Assembly: GCA_964035795.1 (NCBI GenBank)
Contig: OZ038322.1
Span: 15,299,447-15,363,446, forward strand
From: Pterobdella sp. o SKG-2022
Lineage: Eukaryota > Annelida > Clitellata > Hirudinida > Piscicolidae
Length of the DNA stretch: 64,000 nucleotides
Direction: 5' to 3'
The notes below the pieces were generated by a model that worked only from the letters and a program-made list of their open reading frames with translations, was not told the origin of the DNA and ran no database searches. Position numbers and translations under genes: made by a program. Positions 47,601-62,600 of this stretch are shown piece after piece (within the stretch, counting starts at the first letter, position 1; every line of letters begins with the position of its first letter).

Positions 47601-50600
47601 ACTTTCCAAACACTCCTATAGTTTAGTATAAATTAATTCAAATATTTCTATATATATTTCTAACATATGATTACTAAATAATGTTTAAAATCTTTAAAAC
47701 CTCAAAGGTAGGGAAAAACTTTAAATCACCTTGCAAACGCCAGTTTTTGGATCGCACTCTCCTGTAGGACACAAGCAGGGCAGGCATATTCCAAGTTTGG
47801 TGTTGCTGCTCACTTTCATGTAGTAACCCGCAAGACAGCTCTTGATGGTTTCAATGCATAGAAATTTCATTTTTAAGTATATTTCTATGTTATGTTTCTA
47901 TTTTTTTTGAGTTTTAAAAGTTACTGATTCAATATTTTCAGCAGTAGAACTTTCAAATCACACACACCTCGCACGAGGGTCCTGTATAGGGGTAAGGACA
48001 TTGACAAGACTCCACCAGGTACGCCCTTCCTTCACTCGATACCTCATTTGTCGCCACAGTCAACGAAACATCGTGCAACCTTGGTTGTTTCATCAATGAT
48101 GGGCTCAAGATTTGAAAATCAATAAAATATTCTAGTTAATTAAAAATTAAATTCAAAAGAAAATAAATCAAACTTCAATTCAATGTTTAAAAAAATTAGT
48201 TTTACTTCACTGAAAACTCACTCTGGTCTAGAAATTTGGTTGTAATACCGGGTGATTCTTATAGCAGATACATTTCTTAAAACTCCCATTAATATTTCCT
48301 TTGAAACAACCTTGTCTCCAGACAGTCTCCACGATGGCTATCACAGGGAAAAATAATTTTTTTTTGCTGTAAAAACTTATTTTTAATACCCTTTTATATA
48401 AGTGGCTCAAATTGGTTTATACGAAAAAAATACTTTTGATATGATTAATTTGAAGCTGTGGATAGAAATGTGTGAATGGAAGTTTATTGACTACTACGAG
48501 ACCTCAAGAAGTTGTGTTTTGCATTGGATAACATCATTTTCTGTTTTGTATATTTCACATTTTGCATGTAGTTCTAAGCCAGCATTCTGTTTTTGAGTTT
48601 TTGATTTTGTTATAATAAAATAAAGTAAGTTTTTACTTCAAAATCCTAACTCACTTTTAAAATTATGTCGTATTTGTTTCTTGGATTGTTGAACTTATAA
48701 ATATTGACCCCTTTAATGCTATACCTTAGTTCTCCAGAATAACTAGTTATCTGTTGTGTTTAATAATCTCTGTAATTCATATAAAGCTCAAATAATTATC
48801 CATACTTTGTTCCCTAAAAACTGCTGAGGCAAAGACCAGAAAGTTCCTTGGAGGTTTTTCAAGAAACCGGACTGGAAGTTGTAGGGCTGGTAAGGGTCCA
48901 GTGAAAGATTTTTTTCAAAAAGATCAAAACCAGTATTGTCTACAACTTTTTCTACTCTTGTTTCATAAATCTGAAAACATTAGAGCTCACATTTGTAGGC
49001 TTTAATACAATATAAAACAGAATAAATAAAATATAACATATATAGTTCGCTTCGTTCTACTATAAGGAAAACTAACTGTTTTGAGATGAAGATTACTAGA
49101 ATGACAGTCATCTGTTTTGTTGAAACAAAAGCATTTTAAGCAATCCAAAGGAGAAACAGCTTTGAAGTTGAAATAGGGTTTCTCGCAAGTAGCCTTATAT
49201 TCAGATGCTGGTGAGGTTTATATGAACATATTAAATTGTCTATATTGTATCGTTAATTACTCACTAATAACATGGAGTATGGTATCCGGTTCGACCATGA
49301 GAGTACCCTTGTTGTTGAAGACCTCACACGTGTAGGCTCCTTCATCAGTCTTCCTAACACCATCGATTTTAATTCTTCCTATTGCTATCAGGGTATGTTC
49401 ACTGTGTTTCTCATAAGTTACAGTTTCAGTGACCCTTGGAGCTTCACCTACATGACCCCAGTTCAACCTCCATGAGATGAAAGGGGGTGGCACACCAATG
49501 GCTTTGCATTCTATAATGATGACATCACCTTCTTGCACTGTTACCTCTTCTTTTGGTTTCAAAGTCACACTTGGAGCCACTGCAATAAGCATATTCAATT
49601 AAAAGACTCTCCAATTGTGAAATTTAATTTTTGTTATTATTTTTATAGATTAATTTTCCATCTTACAGCATCCGTGTTCGTCTGATTGATCTTGGCAATC
49701 AATTTCTCCATCGCAGTAATACCCGTAAGGAATGCATTGTTGATGAGAAAGGCAAGAAAATTGTTTGAAAGTGCAATTTTTGTGTTCTTTTCTAACCATT
49801 GTTTCTATGAAAAGTTTATATAAATTTTGAGTCTCTCAATGAGCCCATCAAAGACTTTACTTATTTATTTGAACTTTTTTGACAATTTACGTAAGTAAAT
49901 TTTTAACTAATTATTTATAAGTCAAGTATTAGCAGATATTATTTTGAACCTGTACAGTGCACTTCGTCGGTTCCATCTTTGCAGTCATCTTCTCCATCAC
50001 ATCTCCACAGTTTAGAAACGCATTGTCCAGTCGCACACTTTACTTGGTTAGGTTCACATATCTCTGTCCCTTCTGAATTCATCAAATTAGAATTTTAAAA
50101 GTTTTTCTTTCTACCTTTTTTATCAAGATGAAGAAATAACTTACGACAATTCAACTCATCACTCTTGTCATCGCAATCAGGGTCTCCATCGCAATGGTAT
50201 GCCTGGTTTATGCACTTACCATTGTTGCAGGGAACTTCGTGAGAACGACAGTGCCCGTGAGAAATATTGGTTTGTTCTGCATATTTAATAATTTGAAATA
50301 ATTTTTGAGATGAAAACACATTTTAAAAAATTACTTATATGTTCGACAACTAGAGTGGCTTGGTTGACAATTGTGGTAAATCCATCGCTTAGCCTACAAT
50401 AGTAAGTGTCGGTGTTTTCTATTTGAGTGTTCATGATTATAAGTTTTTGATTTTCAACTTTTGAGTTGGATGGTAGAATCTGCCAAATATCATTTAAAAA
50501 AATTTAAAAAACTTATTATAATACTGAAACTATTTACTTGTCTTGAGCTGGTCCATTCTAATGTGAAAGTTGTCGGAAGGTTATATCTGCAAGAAAATGA

Positions 50601-53600
50601 AATATCCATTCCTGTTCGGACTTGAAGCTTAGAGGGTGTTACGATCACTTCTTTTTTATCTACTTGATCGTCTGTGAAATGATAAGTATTATTTACATTT
50701 TCAAAATTGTTCTGTTCATGAAGAGTTTTTTGATTATCTGATACGCTCACCACAGCCTAGTTCATCTGAACCATCTCTACAATCGTGATAGGCATTGCAT
50801 TTGGCTCGATTATCTATACAAGTCCCATCATTGCATCTGAATTCACTGAGGCTACATTCTATAAAAAAATAATATCATGAAAGCATATAAAAACTCAATA
50901 GCAAATTTTGAATGCAAACTCACGGCAGTTATCTTCATCTGACTGATCGGGACATTCATAACGGTTGTTACATTTGAACATCACTTCAATGCAAGTTCCA
51001 TCGTTACATTTAAATTGATTGTTTCCACAAACTGTTGGAAGTTCTTTTTCGAAAAAATACGTCAATAAAAATAAAAAATTTTTCTATTTTTGACACTCAC
51101 CGCAGTTTTGTTCATCGGATTGGTCCCGACACTCAGGATAGCTGTTACATCTAGCTCTGACATCAATGCAAAACCCATCCCCACATCTGAACTCATTTGG
51201 TCCACATTCTTTTGATTCCGCTGTTATATCATTCAATAACATGAATTGATTCAAAAACAGTAAGACCAAAGTTGAAAACCAACCGCAGTTATCTTCATCA
51301 GATCTGTCGTAGCAATCAGGATAGCTGTTGCATCTAGCTTGAGCGTCAATACAAGTGCCATCGTTGCATCTGAACTGGTTTGCCTGGCACCCTGCTTGGG
51401 ATTCTGTGTGAACAATAATTGAAAAATACTTTTATAATCTTTTGAGTTATTTTGTGTTTATCAAACACAGATGAATTCATATAATGGTGTTTTAAGCCAA
51501 AATTAATTATTCAACATGAAAACGCATAAAAAACACACCATGTAACTACGCGAACTCGAGTTACGGGGAAATTCGGGAAATATTACTAACATGGAGCAAT
51601 GTTTTTATGTTAAATAAAGATAAAGATGAAACTTGAAAAATTATTCCAATCGAACCGCAATGTTCTTCATCTGATCGATCGTAACAATCAGGATACTGGT
51701 TACATCTCAAGCTTGAATCAATACAAGCACCATCACTGCATTTAAATTCGTTTTGCCTGCATTCTGATTCGGCTTCTGAAAAAATAATAATCTAATTGAC
51801 AAAATTCTATTGCTTAAAACATCATACACTCACCGCAGTTTTGTTCATCGGAATGGTCTCGACACTCAGGATAGCTGTTACATCTAGCTCTGACATCAAT
51901 ACAAGATCCATCCCCGCATCTGAACTCATCTGGTCCACATTCTTTTGATTCCGCTATCATAACAATAAGTAGCACAAATGAAAGTAGATATAGTAAAGCC
52001 AAAGTAGAAAAGCCAACCGCAATTATCTTCATCAGATCTGTCGTAGCAATCAGGATAGCTGTTGCATCTAGCTTGAACATCAATACAAGTGCCATCGTTG
52101 CACCTGAACTGGTTTGCCTGGCATCCTGTTTGGGGTTCTGTAAAAAAATAAGTTTTTATGAAAACTTTTCCAAGATTTCTACAGTTTAGGCATCATTCAT
52201 TAGTGATTCTGTTCAAAATTATAAACTTATTTCAATCAAACCGCAATGTTCTTCATCTGATCGATCGTAACAATCAGGATACTGGTTACATCTCAAGCTT
52301 GAATCAATACAAGCACCATCACTGCATTTGAATTCGTTTTGTCTACATTCCGATTCGGCTTCTGAAATAATATATTTTGAACTGATAAAATCTATTCTTC
52401 ATAACACCATACACTCACCGCAGTTTTGTTCATCGGATCGGTCCAGACATTCAGGGTAGCTGTTACATCTAGCTCTGACATCAATACAAGACCCATCCCC
52501 ACATCTGAACTCATCTGGTCCACATTCTTTTGAATCTGGAGATTTCCAATTTATTTTTTGTAAGCCACACTTCTATCATAAACAACAATGCATGGATAAC
52601 TTTGTGTGTGAGGGCTGAGTTGATTGTCTTCAACTCATCAAAATATTTTTCATATGGGTCATTTAACTTACTTTAAACATCAAGCTTTGTTTTCACAAAA
52701 AAAATCCATCAAACTAGAATCCCGGTTCAACAAAAAAATGTTGTGCATCACAGCTTGAGACAATGAACTTTGGGGTATACCTTTTATAGCAAACTGTAAA
52801 AAAAAGGCGATATTCAGTTATAATTTTTAGTTCTAACAAAGATGCATCTAGAATGGTCAATGTTTTTCAGTACTTTTCAACGGTTCTTGTTTTGGAAGAA
52901 ATTCAACAGTCAAAAGTCTAGCTTTTAGGTCGAAAGCATAAACTTTTTCAGTACTGATATCTTCAATATATCATGTAAGAATTCAAAAGCAGGAACATTA
53001 CTACAATTTTTTGCGTTTAAAAGTGAAAAAAAACAAAGTTCATCTGCACCACAGACAAGATCTGCGCTGCGTTATGCACAGAGTGGCATCATTTAACTAA
53101 ATAACTTATCTTTGTTGTTTTGTTTTAGGCTAAAGGATTTTGAAAACTACCATCATCAAAATGAATCAGTGCAAGCAAAATAAACCAGTGTTGCATCGAA
53201 GACAAGTATCAACAAATCTAATAACTTGTGGACGAATCAAAACGAAATGGTTTGGAGAAAAAACAATGTTTTTGGCACCTTTTTTCAAGGAAAAAAGTCA
53301 CAAAGCTAGTCATCGAATGCAGAAAACTGAAATTAAAAAAAAAATGTTGATCAATTGTCTTGATAACTTTTGTGAGGTCCATAAATTCAATATAAAGATT
53401 ATGGTTTACTCAGAGATTCATTTTATGGTAAGAGCATAGAAAACGTCAAATCAGATGTAGAGCGATGAACACAAAATGAAAAAATGGATTTCAGATAGAC
53501 TTCGTATGCTATTTTTGAAGTTTTTAACAAGAATTTTATTTATACTCTATTTCCTTTATGACATTCCAAGCTAGTTGATGCAGGCACCAATATATTTTTT

Positions 53601-56600
53601 TACATACATAGTGATAATAGTTATCTTTGCTTCTTTGAACTTGAAAGTAATATATATTACAAGCAAAAATATAGAATACTTTGTGTAGAAAAACCAACCG
53701 CAGTTGTTTTCATCAGATCTGTCGTAGCAATCAGGATAGCTGTTGCATCTAGCTTGAGCGTCAATACAAGTGCCATCGTTGCATCTGAACTGGTTTTCCT
53801 GGCATCCTGTTTGGGGTTCTGCAAGAACGATATATTTAGTTAATTTATTTTGAAATCCAGCCTGTGAATTAGTGTTTAGAAAAAACAGATGATATTAGAA
53901 CTTAAAAACTCATTTCAATCGAACCGCAATGGTCTTCATCTGATCGATCGTAGCAATCAGGATACTGGTTACATCTCAAGCTTGAATCAATACAGGCACC
54001 ATCACTGCATTTAAATTCGTTTTGCCTGCATTCTAATCCAGCTTCTAAAAAAAGCATTTATTAGCAATATTGAGAAACATTTAATGTTTTTTCTTCACAA
54101 ACATTTTTTTCAATCAATTATGTAAAAGTTTTGCACAACATCATACACTCACCGCAGTTTTGTTCATCGGATTGGTCCCGACACTCAGGATAGCTGTTAC
54201 ATTTAGCTCTGACATCAATACAAGACCCATCCCCACATCTGAACTCATCTGGTCCACATTCTTTTGGTTTTAGGGTTTCAGGTTAATATATAAGTAGAAA
54301 AAATTATTTTAATCAGAAATACCGCAGTTATCTTCATCAGATCTGTCGTAGCAATCAGGATAGCTGTTGCATCTAGCTTGAGCATCAATACAAGTGCCAT
54401 CGTTGCACCTGAACTGGTTTGCTTGGCATCCTGCATGAGATTCTGCAAAAAAACAAATTTTGAAATGTATTCATTAAATTAGTATTTATCAATTATAAAT
54501 GCTTTTAAAAATTAAGATCTTAGTCCAATCGAACCGCAATGTTCTTCATCTGATCGATCGTAACAATCAGGATACTGGTTACATCTCAAGCTTGAATCAA
54601 TACAAGCACCATCACTGCATTTGAATTCGTTTTGCCTGCATTCTGATTCGGCTTCTAAAAAATTAACAAGTAAATTTAAAAAATTTATTGTTTACAACAT
54701 CATACTCTCACGGCAGTTTTGTTCATCGGAATGGTCTTGACACTCAGGATAGCTGTTACATTTAGCTCTGACATCAATACAAGACCCATCCCCACATCTG
54801 AACTCATCTGGTCCACATTCTTTTGATTCTGCTATTATAACAATAAGTAGCCGAATGAATGTAGATACAGTAAGGCCAAAGTTGAAAGCCAACCGCAGTT
54901 AGCTTCATCAGATCTGTCGTAGCAATCAGGATAGCTGTTGCATCTAGCTTGAACATCAATACAAGTGCCATCGTTGCATCTAAACTGGTTTGTCTGGCAT
55001 CCTGTTCTGGGTTCTGTAAAAAAATGTACATAGCACAATAGAAGTTTTTAAAAAAAATTTATTCTATAATCAACACATAAGTCTTTCAAAAAATTACAAA
55101 GATTTTTTATATCTATTTGTTCATCACAATTTTCAGAGCTTATAACTCTCTACAACATGAAAAAATGAGTTATTGAAGATAACTGTAGAAAGTTGATTAG
55201 ACGAGCTAACCAGAATCTTTCATTTTTTGATTCATGACATAACTTGAAAATTTCTAATTTTATTAATAACTCTGCTTGACATAAGAAGAGAATTTATTGA
55301 AGAAAATTTGAAAGGCTTTTGGACAGAAAATACTGAGCGAAATCGAAGGCACAGAAAGCATCGAGAGCATTTCATTTTCATAATCTTTCTTGTGAATATC
55401 TCAATTTTGTCAATTAAATGTTTTTTTGTCTACTCAATCTTTTTAACAAGCAATACGTTAGAAAACGCCTTTGAAAAAAAATAAATTGACTTTTAAAACT
55501 TAATCTAGTTATTTTAAAAGATTAAATTGATAAACAAGAAAAAGATGTAAATTTGTATGAGGTTTTGAAAGCTAGACCCTGAATACCTTCAAAACCTCTT
55601 TGAAAGGATAGCAAACGTTTGATTAATGTTATAGACAAATATTTTAAATCATCAGTTTCATTTATTCATTTTCAAAAATAAAAAAACACTACAAAAGAAG
55701 ATTCAAAAGTTAAAGTTTTTGGTTCGCTGAAGCTGGGATTTTTTCTAACTTTCATGCTTTCTTGTCTGCAAGTTTAATTGGCTTGATCCTCATCTTCATG
55801 TAAATTAAGAAAACACTAGATCTGCTTTAGTTCTTCCAACTTCCTAAAGAAAAGTAGGTGTCAGAATTTTCTTTAAACGTTTTTTCCTTTTTATTTAATA
55901 TATTTCCAGTAAGATAGTGTTAGTAACTGAAACTCTTAATAGATATTCACGGTTAGCTGTTTTCACACATGGCATTGCTTGAGCAAAAAAAGAATTTACA
56001 AGCGCAAAAACACGTTATAGTTCAAAATAGGCAGAATAAAGTTTCGGAAAGCTCAAAAAGGAATTTAAAATGTTGGTTGCAATTTGCAGACTTTCATTTT
56101 TTGAGATTTTAAAAAAATTGGATAAATAACTGAGCCTTATGAGCGGTTTTACGCACAGCTTATGAAGATATTAAGTATAAACAATATGGTATTTATAAAA
56201 AAACAATAAATATTCTTTTTGACTTATATAGCAGAATTAATTTTTCAAATATTTAGAATTTCTCATTAATTTTAAAATACTCCTTGTCTAACCACAAGCT
56301 TTCTCATCTGACTGATCATAACAGTGTGGATAGTTATCGCATCTAAAGCTGGAGCTGATGCAGGTACCATCCTCACATTTGAACTCATTATGTCCACAGT
56401 TTGAAGAACCTAAAATTTTTGATGAGAATTAAATAGTCTTTGTGAATTATTTTTTAATTTATTTCAACCGCAGTTGTATTCATCAGATCTGTCATAGCAA
56501 TCCGGAAAGCTGTTGCATCTAGCTTGAGCGTCAATACAAGTGCCATCGTTGCACCTGAACTGGTTTTCCTGGCATCCTGCTTGAGATTCTGTAAAAACAA

Positions 56601-59600
56601 ATTTACTAATTATTCATTTCGAAAATCATAGTTTATGCATTATTTAATATAAATCTTGTTCAAACTTATAAACTTATTCCAATCGAACCGCAATGTTCTT
56701 CATCTGATCGATCGTAACAATCAGGATATTGGTTACATCTCAAGCTTGAATCAATACAAGCACCATCACTGCATTTGAATTCGTTTTGCCTGCATTCTGA
56801 TTCGGCTTCTAAAAAATTAACAGATAAATTTACAAAATTTATTGTTTACAACATCATAATCTCACGGCAGTTTTGTTCATCGGATTGGTCCCGACACTCA
56901 GGATAGCTGTTACATCTAGCTCTGACATTAATACAAGACCCATCCCCGCATCTGAACTCATCTGGTCCACATTCTTTTGATTCCGCTGTTATATCATTCA
57001 ATAACATGAATTGATTCAAAAACAGTAAGACCAAAGTTGAAAACCAACCGCAGTTATCTTCATCAGATCTGTCGTAGCAATCAGGATAGCTGTTGCATCT
57101 AGCTTGAGCGTCAATACAAGTGCCATCGTTGCATCTGAACTGGTTTGCCTGGCATCCTGCTTGGGATTCTGTGTGAACAATAATTGAAAAATACTTTTAT
57201 AATCTTTTGAGTTATTTTGTGTTTATCAAACACAGATGAATTCATATAATGGTGTTTTAAGCCAAAATTAATTATTCAACATGAAAACGCATAAAAAACA
57301 CACCATGTAACTACGCGAACTCGAGTTACGGGGAAATTCGGGAAATATTATTAACATGGAGCAATGTTTTTATGTTAAATAAAGATAAAGATGAAACTTG
57401 AAAAATTATTCCAATCGAACCGCAATGTTCTTCATCTGATCGATCGTAACAATCAGGATACTGGTTACATCTCAAGCTTGAATCAATACAAGCACCATCA
57501 CTGCATTTAAATTCGTTTTGCCTGCATTCTGATTCGGCTTCTGAAAAAATAATAATCTAATTGACAAAATTCTATTGCTTAAAACATCATACACTCACCG
57601 CAGTTTTGTTCATCGGAATGGTCTCGACACTCAGGATAGCTGTTACATCTAGCTCTGACATCAATACAAGATCCATCCCCGCATCTGAACTCATCTGGTC
57701 CACATTCTTTTGATTCCGCTATCATAACAATAAGTAGCACAAATGAAAGTAGATATAGTAAAGCCAAAGTAGAAAAGCCAACCGCAATTATCTTCATCAG
57801 ATCTGTCGTAGCAATCAGGATAGCTGTTGCATCTAGCTTGAACATCAATACAAGTGCCATCGTTGCATCTGAACTGGTTTGCCTGGCATCCTGCTTGGGA
57901 TTCTGTGTGAACAATAATTGAAAAATACTTTTATAATCTTTTGAGTTATTTTGTGTTTATCAAACACAGATGAATTCATATAATGGTGTTTTAAGCCAAA
58001 ATTAATTATTCAACATGAAAACGCATAAAAAACACACCATGTAACTACGCGAACTCGAGTTACGGGGAAATTCGGGAAATATTATTAACATGGAGCAATG
58101 TTTTTATGTTAAATAAAGATAAAGATGAAACTTGAAAAATTATTCCAATCGAACCGCAATGTTCTTCATCTGATCGATCGTAACAATCAGGATACTGGTT
58201 ACATCTCAAGCTTGAATCAATACAAGCACCATCACTGCATTTAAATTCGTTTTGCCTGCATTCTGATTCGGCTTCTGAAAAAATAATAATCTAATTGACA
58301 AAATTCTATTGCTTAAAACATCATACACTCACCGCAGTTTTGTTCATCGGAATGGTCTCGACACTCAGGATAGCTGTTACATCTAGCTCTGACATCAATA
58401 CAAGATCCATCCCCGCATCTGAACTCATCTGGTCCACATTCTTTTGATTCCGCTATCATAACAATAAGTAGCACAAATGAAAGTAGATATAGTAAAGCCA
58501 AAGTAGAAAAGCCAACCGCAATTATCTTCATCAGATCTGTCGTAGCAATCAGGATAGCTGTTGCATCTAGCTTGAACATCAATACAAGTGCCATCGTTGC
58601 ATCTGAACTGGTTTGCCTGGCATCCTGTTTGGGGTTCTGTAAAAAAATAAGTCTTATGAAAATTTTTCCAAGATTTCTACAGTTTAGGCATCATTCATTA
58701 GTGATTCTGTTCAAAATTATAAACTTATTTCAATCAAACCGCAATGTTCTTCATCTGATCGATCGTAACAATCAGGATACTGGTTACATCTCAAGCTTGA
58801 ATCAATACAAGCGCCATCACTGCATTTGAACTGGTTGGTTTGGCATTTTGTTTGAGATTCTGTGAATTATTATAGAATTGTTTCATTTTTTTTGAAACAA
58901 CATAATTGACTCGCATCAAAAATTCTCAAAAAAATAAATTTGTTTTTTTTAATTTTTTTAAAAAACTTATAACCAACTAATAAAATTTTAATATCTAGAA
59001 ATTTGTCAATGGTTGTCTTGCAAAATTTTTTTGAATAAGTTTGCTTAAAAAATTCTGCAAGCCACGCTCAAAAAATGTCAACGATTTTTCGAAGATATTA
59101 CAGTACAATGATACTGGGAGAATCATCATAATTCTCCGATGAAGCTTTCAAGAATGAAGTTAGAGAGTGGTCAAAATGTTTTGGTATTAAACAAATAAAA
59201 GTTTATGAAAAGTTTTTTGGGTCGAAATTAAGTTCAAAGGCCGGCCCAAAATTATGAAAATTCATGTTAACATAGTAAGTCGTTTTTGAAAACATAATAA
59301 GCTTTGATACTGGAAACAATAATATATTATTTTTCTTGTTATGCTTTCAATATGCTGTTACAAACCGCAGTTTTCTTCATCTGATCCGTCATAACACTCT
59401 GGAAAAGTGTTGCACTTCACTCTGGCATCCAGGCAAGTACCATCTCTGCATTTAAACTCGTTAGGTCTGCATTCTGATCCTGATTCATTGATGTAGTGAA
59501 AAGAATTTAAACGGGTACGAATATTATTGAATGACAGTTCGAAATTTAATAGTTGAGTGTTAATACTTACTGTATTTTATTTTCTCTTATCCAGAAATTT

Positions 59601-62600
59601 TTCATCAAAAAACTCTATTTGTCAGAACTATGTTTTCTTACTCAACCAAACAATAGAAACATTGCTCGATGTTCAGACCTATGAGCTCAAAAAAACTTTC
59701 AGGTTTTCTGTTCATCAACAACACAAATTTATTTTTTTTAACAAGCCATTCATTATATCAAAAAAGCTGATCAAACTTGTATTGCAAAATCACTTCAACA
59801 CCAATTATGCATATTGTCCAGTCATTCTACACTTTTTTAATAGCTTCTAACCAATATTTATTCCAGTATTCGTAACAACATTGGTTTTTCCACCAACTTT
59901 TATTAACTTCAGTTTAATCCTAGAGCAAACATATCCACAACAACCCAAAACTTTCAGTACGTTACAATATCCGGTTTATTAAAGTCAAGTAAAAACTCTT
60001 GCAAAAGAACATCTTGATCAGCTTTTTCACTAAGTTTTTTCTCATTAATCACTATTTTATTCATAAAAAAGAAAATATTTTTAGTATTTTGAACAAAAGC
60101 CCAAATACGCGTCAACTTTGGAAAAACTGGAAAACCCTAAATTCAACCTAAATTAACCCTAACTCGCCAAATAATAATACAAATTTTTTTTACTATTCTT
60201 ATAACCAGTGGCAAACAAGTTAATACTAACCATCAAAACAACTTAAACTTTCATTCTGCCCACTATCTTACCCACTCTACAGAAATATTCCTCTTCTATA
60301 GCACGTTGATGCATACAGGCCTTAGATAGAGTAATTGATTCAATCTTCACCCAACTGGATATTTTCAAAGCTTTAGACACCTTCAACTTTTAAATTTTCA
60401 CTGGCCGTGTGAACTATTTTAGTGTTGCATTGATGAGTTGGCTTTAAAATAATTAAATTGCACAAAAAAAAATTTATTGAGCTCGGTGCTCACACTGTCT
60501 CCATGGATCATGACGTACTAAAAAGTTCAAAAACTTGGACGATTACTTTCAACTGCATATGAATCACTACTGGGTGGAATTTTTCCAAAAATGAATTAAA
60601 CCTACCATTGAAAAAAAAATAAGATTCAATGCATTAAAGAAACAATGTTTCAAAACCATTTTGAAGCTATGAATGTTTCACGATATGGAAAAGTAGAATC
60701 AAAGCTGGTTCCTCAAAGATGGATTCCCCTTAAGCACTTCTTGAACTTAAATAATTAAACTCTTGCTGAAAAATTAATTTTAATCTAAGTGTAACAATTT
60801 TTTCAAAAAACATTCACATCAAACAAAAAAAAGTGTAAAAATTGTCTATATGTCTTGATGCCATCTAGTGTACAAACAAGTTTCAGTTCTCTAATTTTGA
60901 ATGAGATAAAAATACTTCCAAATGAAATTGCCTAGAGTTTTCAAATTTTGAATTCGAAAGTCATTTACCAGTGAAATATTAGAATAAAATTTTAATTGTT
61001 CATTTTTGTATTAATCTGTAAGTTATCCAACCGCAGTTATCTTCATCAGATCTGTCGTAGCAATCAGGATAGCTGTTGCATCTAGCTTGAGCATCAATAC
61101 AAGTGCCATCGTGGCATTTGAACTGGTTTGCCTGGCATCCTGTTTGGGGTTCTGTAGATTCTGTGAAAAAAAATGTATTAAAATATTTTATTACATAATT
61201 TTCATTATTAATATTATCATGTATTTCATTCTATTATTTTGAAGAGATCGTATGTATCTTTTTATTTTTAGTTCTTTGTTTAATTCGTTAAAAATGAAGA
61301 TTTTATAGATGCATTTCATTTGAAAACTATGTTTTTCGATTAGTTAAACTTTATCATAAAAGTTTAGTATCTGTAGTATTTGAACTTTTGTATACTAAAA
61401 TTTTATGATAAAGTTCTACTTATCGCAAACAAATTGTATTATAAAACCTTCATTTTTGAAGAATTAAACAAAAACTATTTTAACTCATCCTCTGACTAGT
61501 TTTTATCAAACATAAATGCTGTTAAAATTTGAAAACTCATTCCAATCGAACCGCAATGCTCTTCATCTGATCGATCGTAGCAATCAGGATAGTGGTTACA
61601 TCTCAAACTTGAATCAATACAAGCACCATCACTGCATTTAAATTCGTTTTGCCTGCATTCTGATTCGGCTTCTGAAAAAATTAATGCTCAATTGACAAAA
61701 TCTATTGTTTACAACATCATACTCTCACCGCAGTTTTGTTCATCAGATTGGTCCCGACACTCAGGATAGCTGTTACATCTAGCTCTGACATCAATACAAG
61801 ACCCATCCCCGCATCTGAACTCATCTGGTCCACATTCTTTTGATTCCGCTGTTATATCATTCAATAACATGAATTGATTTAAAAACAGTAAGACCAAAGT
61901 TGAAAACCAACCGCAGTTATCTTCATCAGATCTGTCGTAGCAATCCGGATAGCTGTTGCATCTAGCTTGAGCGTCAATACAAGTGCCATCGTTGCATCTG
62001 AACTGGTTTGCCTGGCATCCTGCTTGGGGCTCTGTAGAGAAATAATATTTCATCTTTTGAATAAACTGCTAATAATTTCAAAGCTAACCACAACTGTCTT
62101 CATCCGACCCATCCAGACAATCTATGGAGCCATCACATCTGACCCTCTCCTCCAAACATCTTCCGTCGTTACATTTAAACTGGTTCGGATCACAAACTGT
62201 ATTTTTTTTAAAGTATTAAAAAAGATTTTTATACTTAAAACTTATATGAAATAATACTTTGAACCAAAAAATTTTTTTCGTCTAAGTAGTTTGCCTATTT
62301 TTATTCTATATGCTTTTTTAGCTTTCCATCTATGCAGGTCAGCATAAACACGTATGACTTACTTTTGAGTACGATATGAAAATGATTAAAAAACAGAGAA
62401 ACGTCTTTAAAGTTAAACCTAAATTCAACTGATGCAGGTTAATCTATAACTTTTCACAATGCTTCAGAAATTAGCTTTTAATTGTTTCGGTTTTTATAAA
62501 CTTTGGCTCATTCATGGCCATGAGATAAAGAAACAAAAGTTAAGAGATGTAAATGGATGATAGTTTTCTAATTCAAAAACTAATTCCACAAGTTTGGCAC

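Noticed and set aside
48228..48410. Minus-strand frame [18 protein letters not shown]
   Set aside because: It is the wrong phase over a LamB exon; the correct phase gives [20 protein letters not shown], which matches the laminin IV domain.
53140..53439. Lys-rich plus-strand open frame inside a perlecan intron
   Set aside because: It is typical of AT-rich chance frames, with no domain, exon partners or codon bias.
57579..57914. Minus-strand open frames reading [20 protein letters not shown] in the LDLa array
   Set aside because: These are alternate-frame readings of type-A LDLa exons joined to a short intron and the type-C exon. The LDLa frame is the conserved one.
61967..62254. Plus-strand open frames starting [20 protein letters not shown] (also near 58572 and 63225)
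   Set aside because: They are the antisense shadow of the type-A LDLa exon and recur because the exon recurs.
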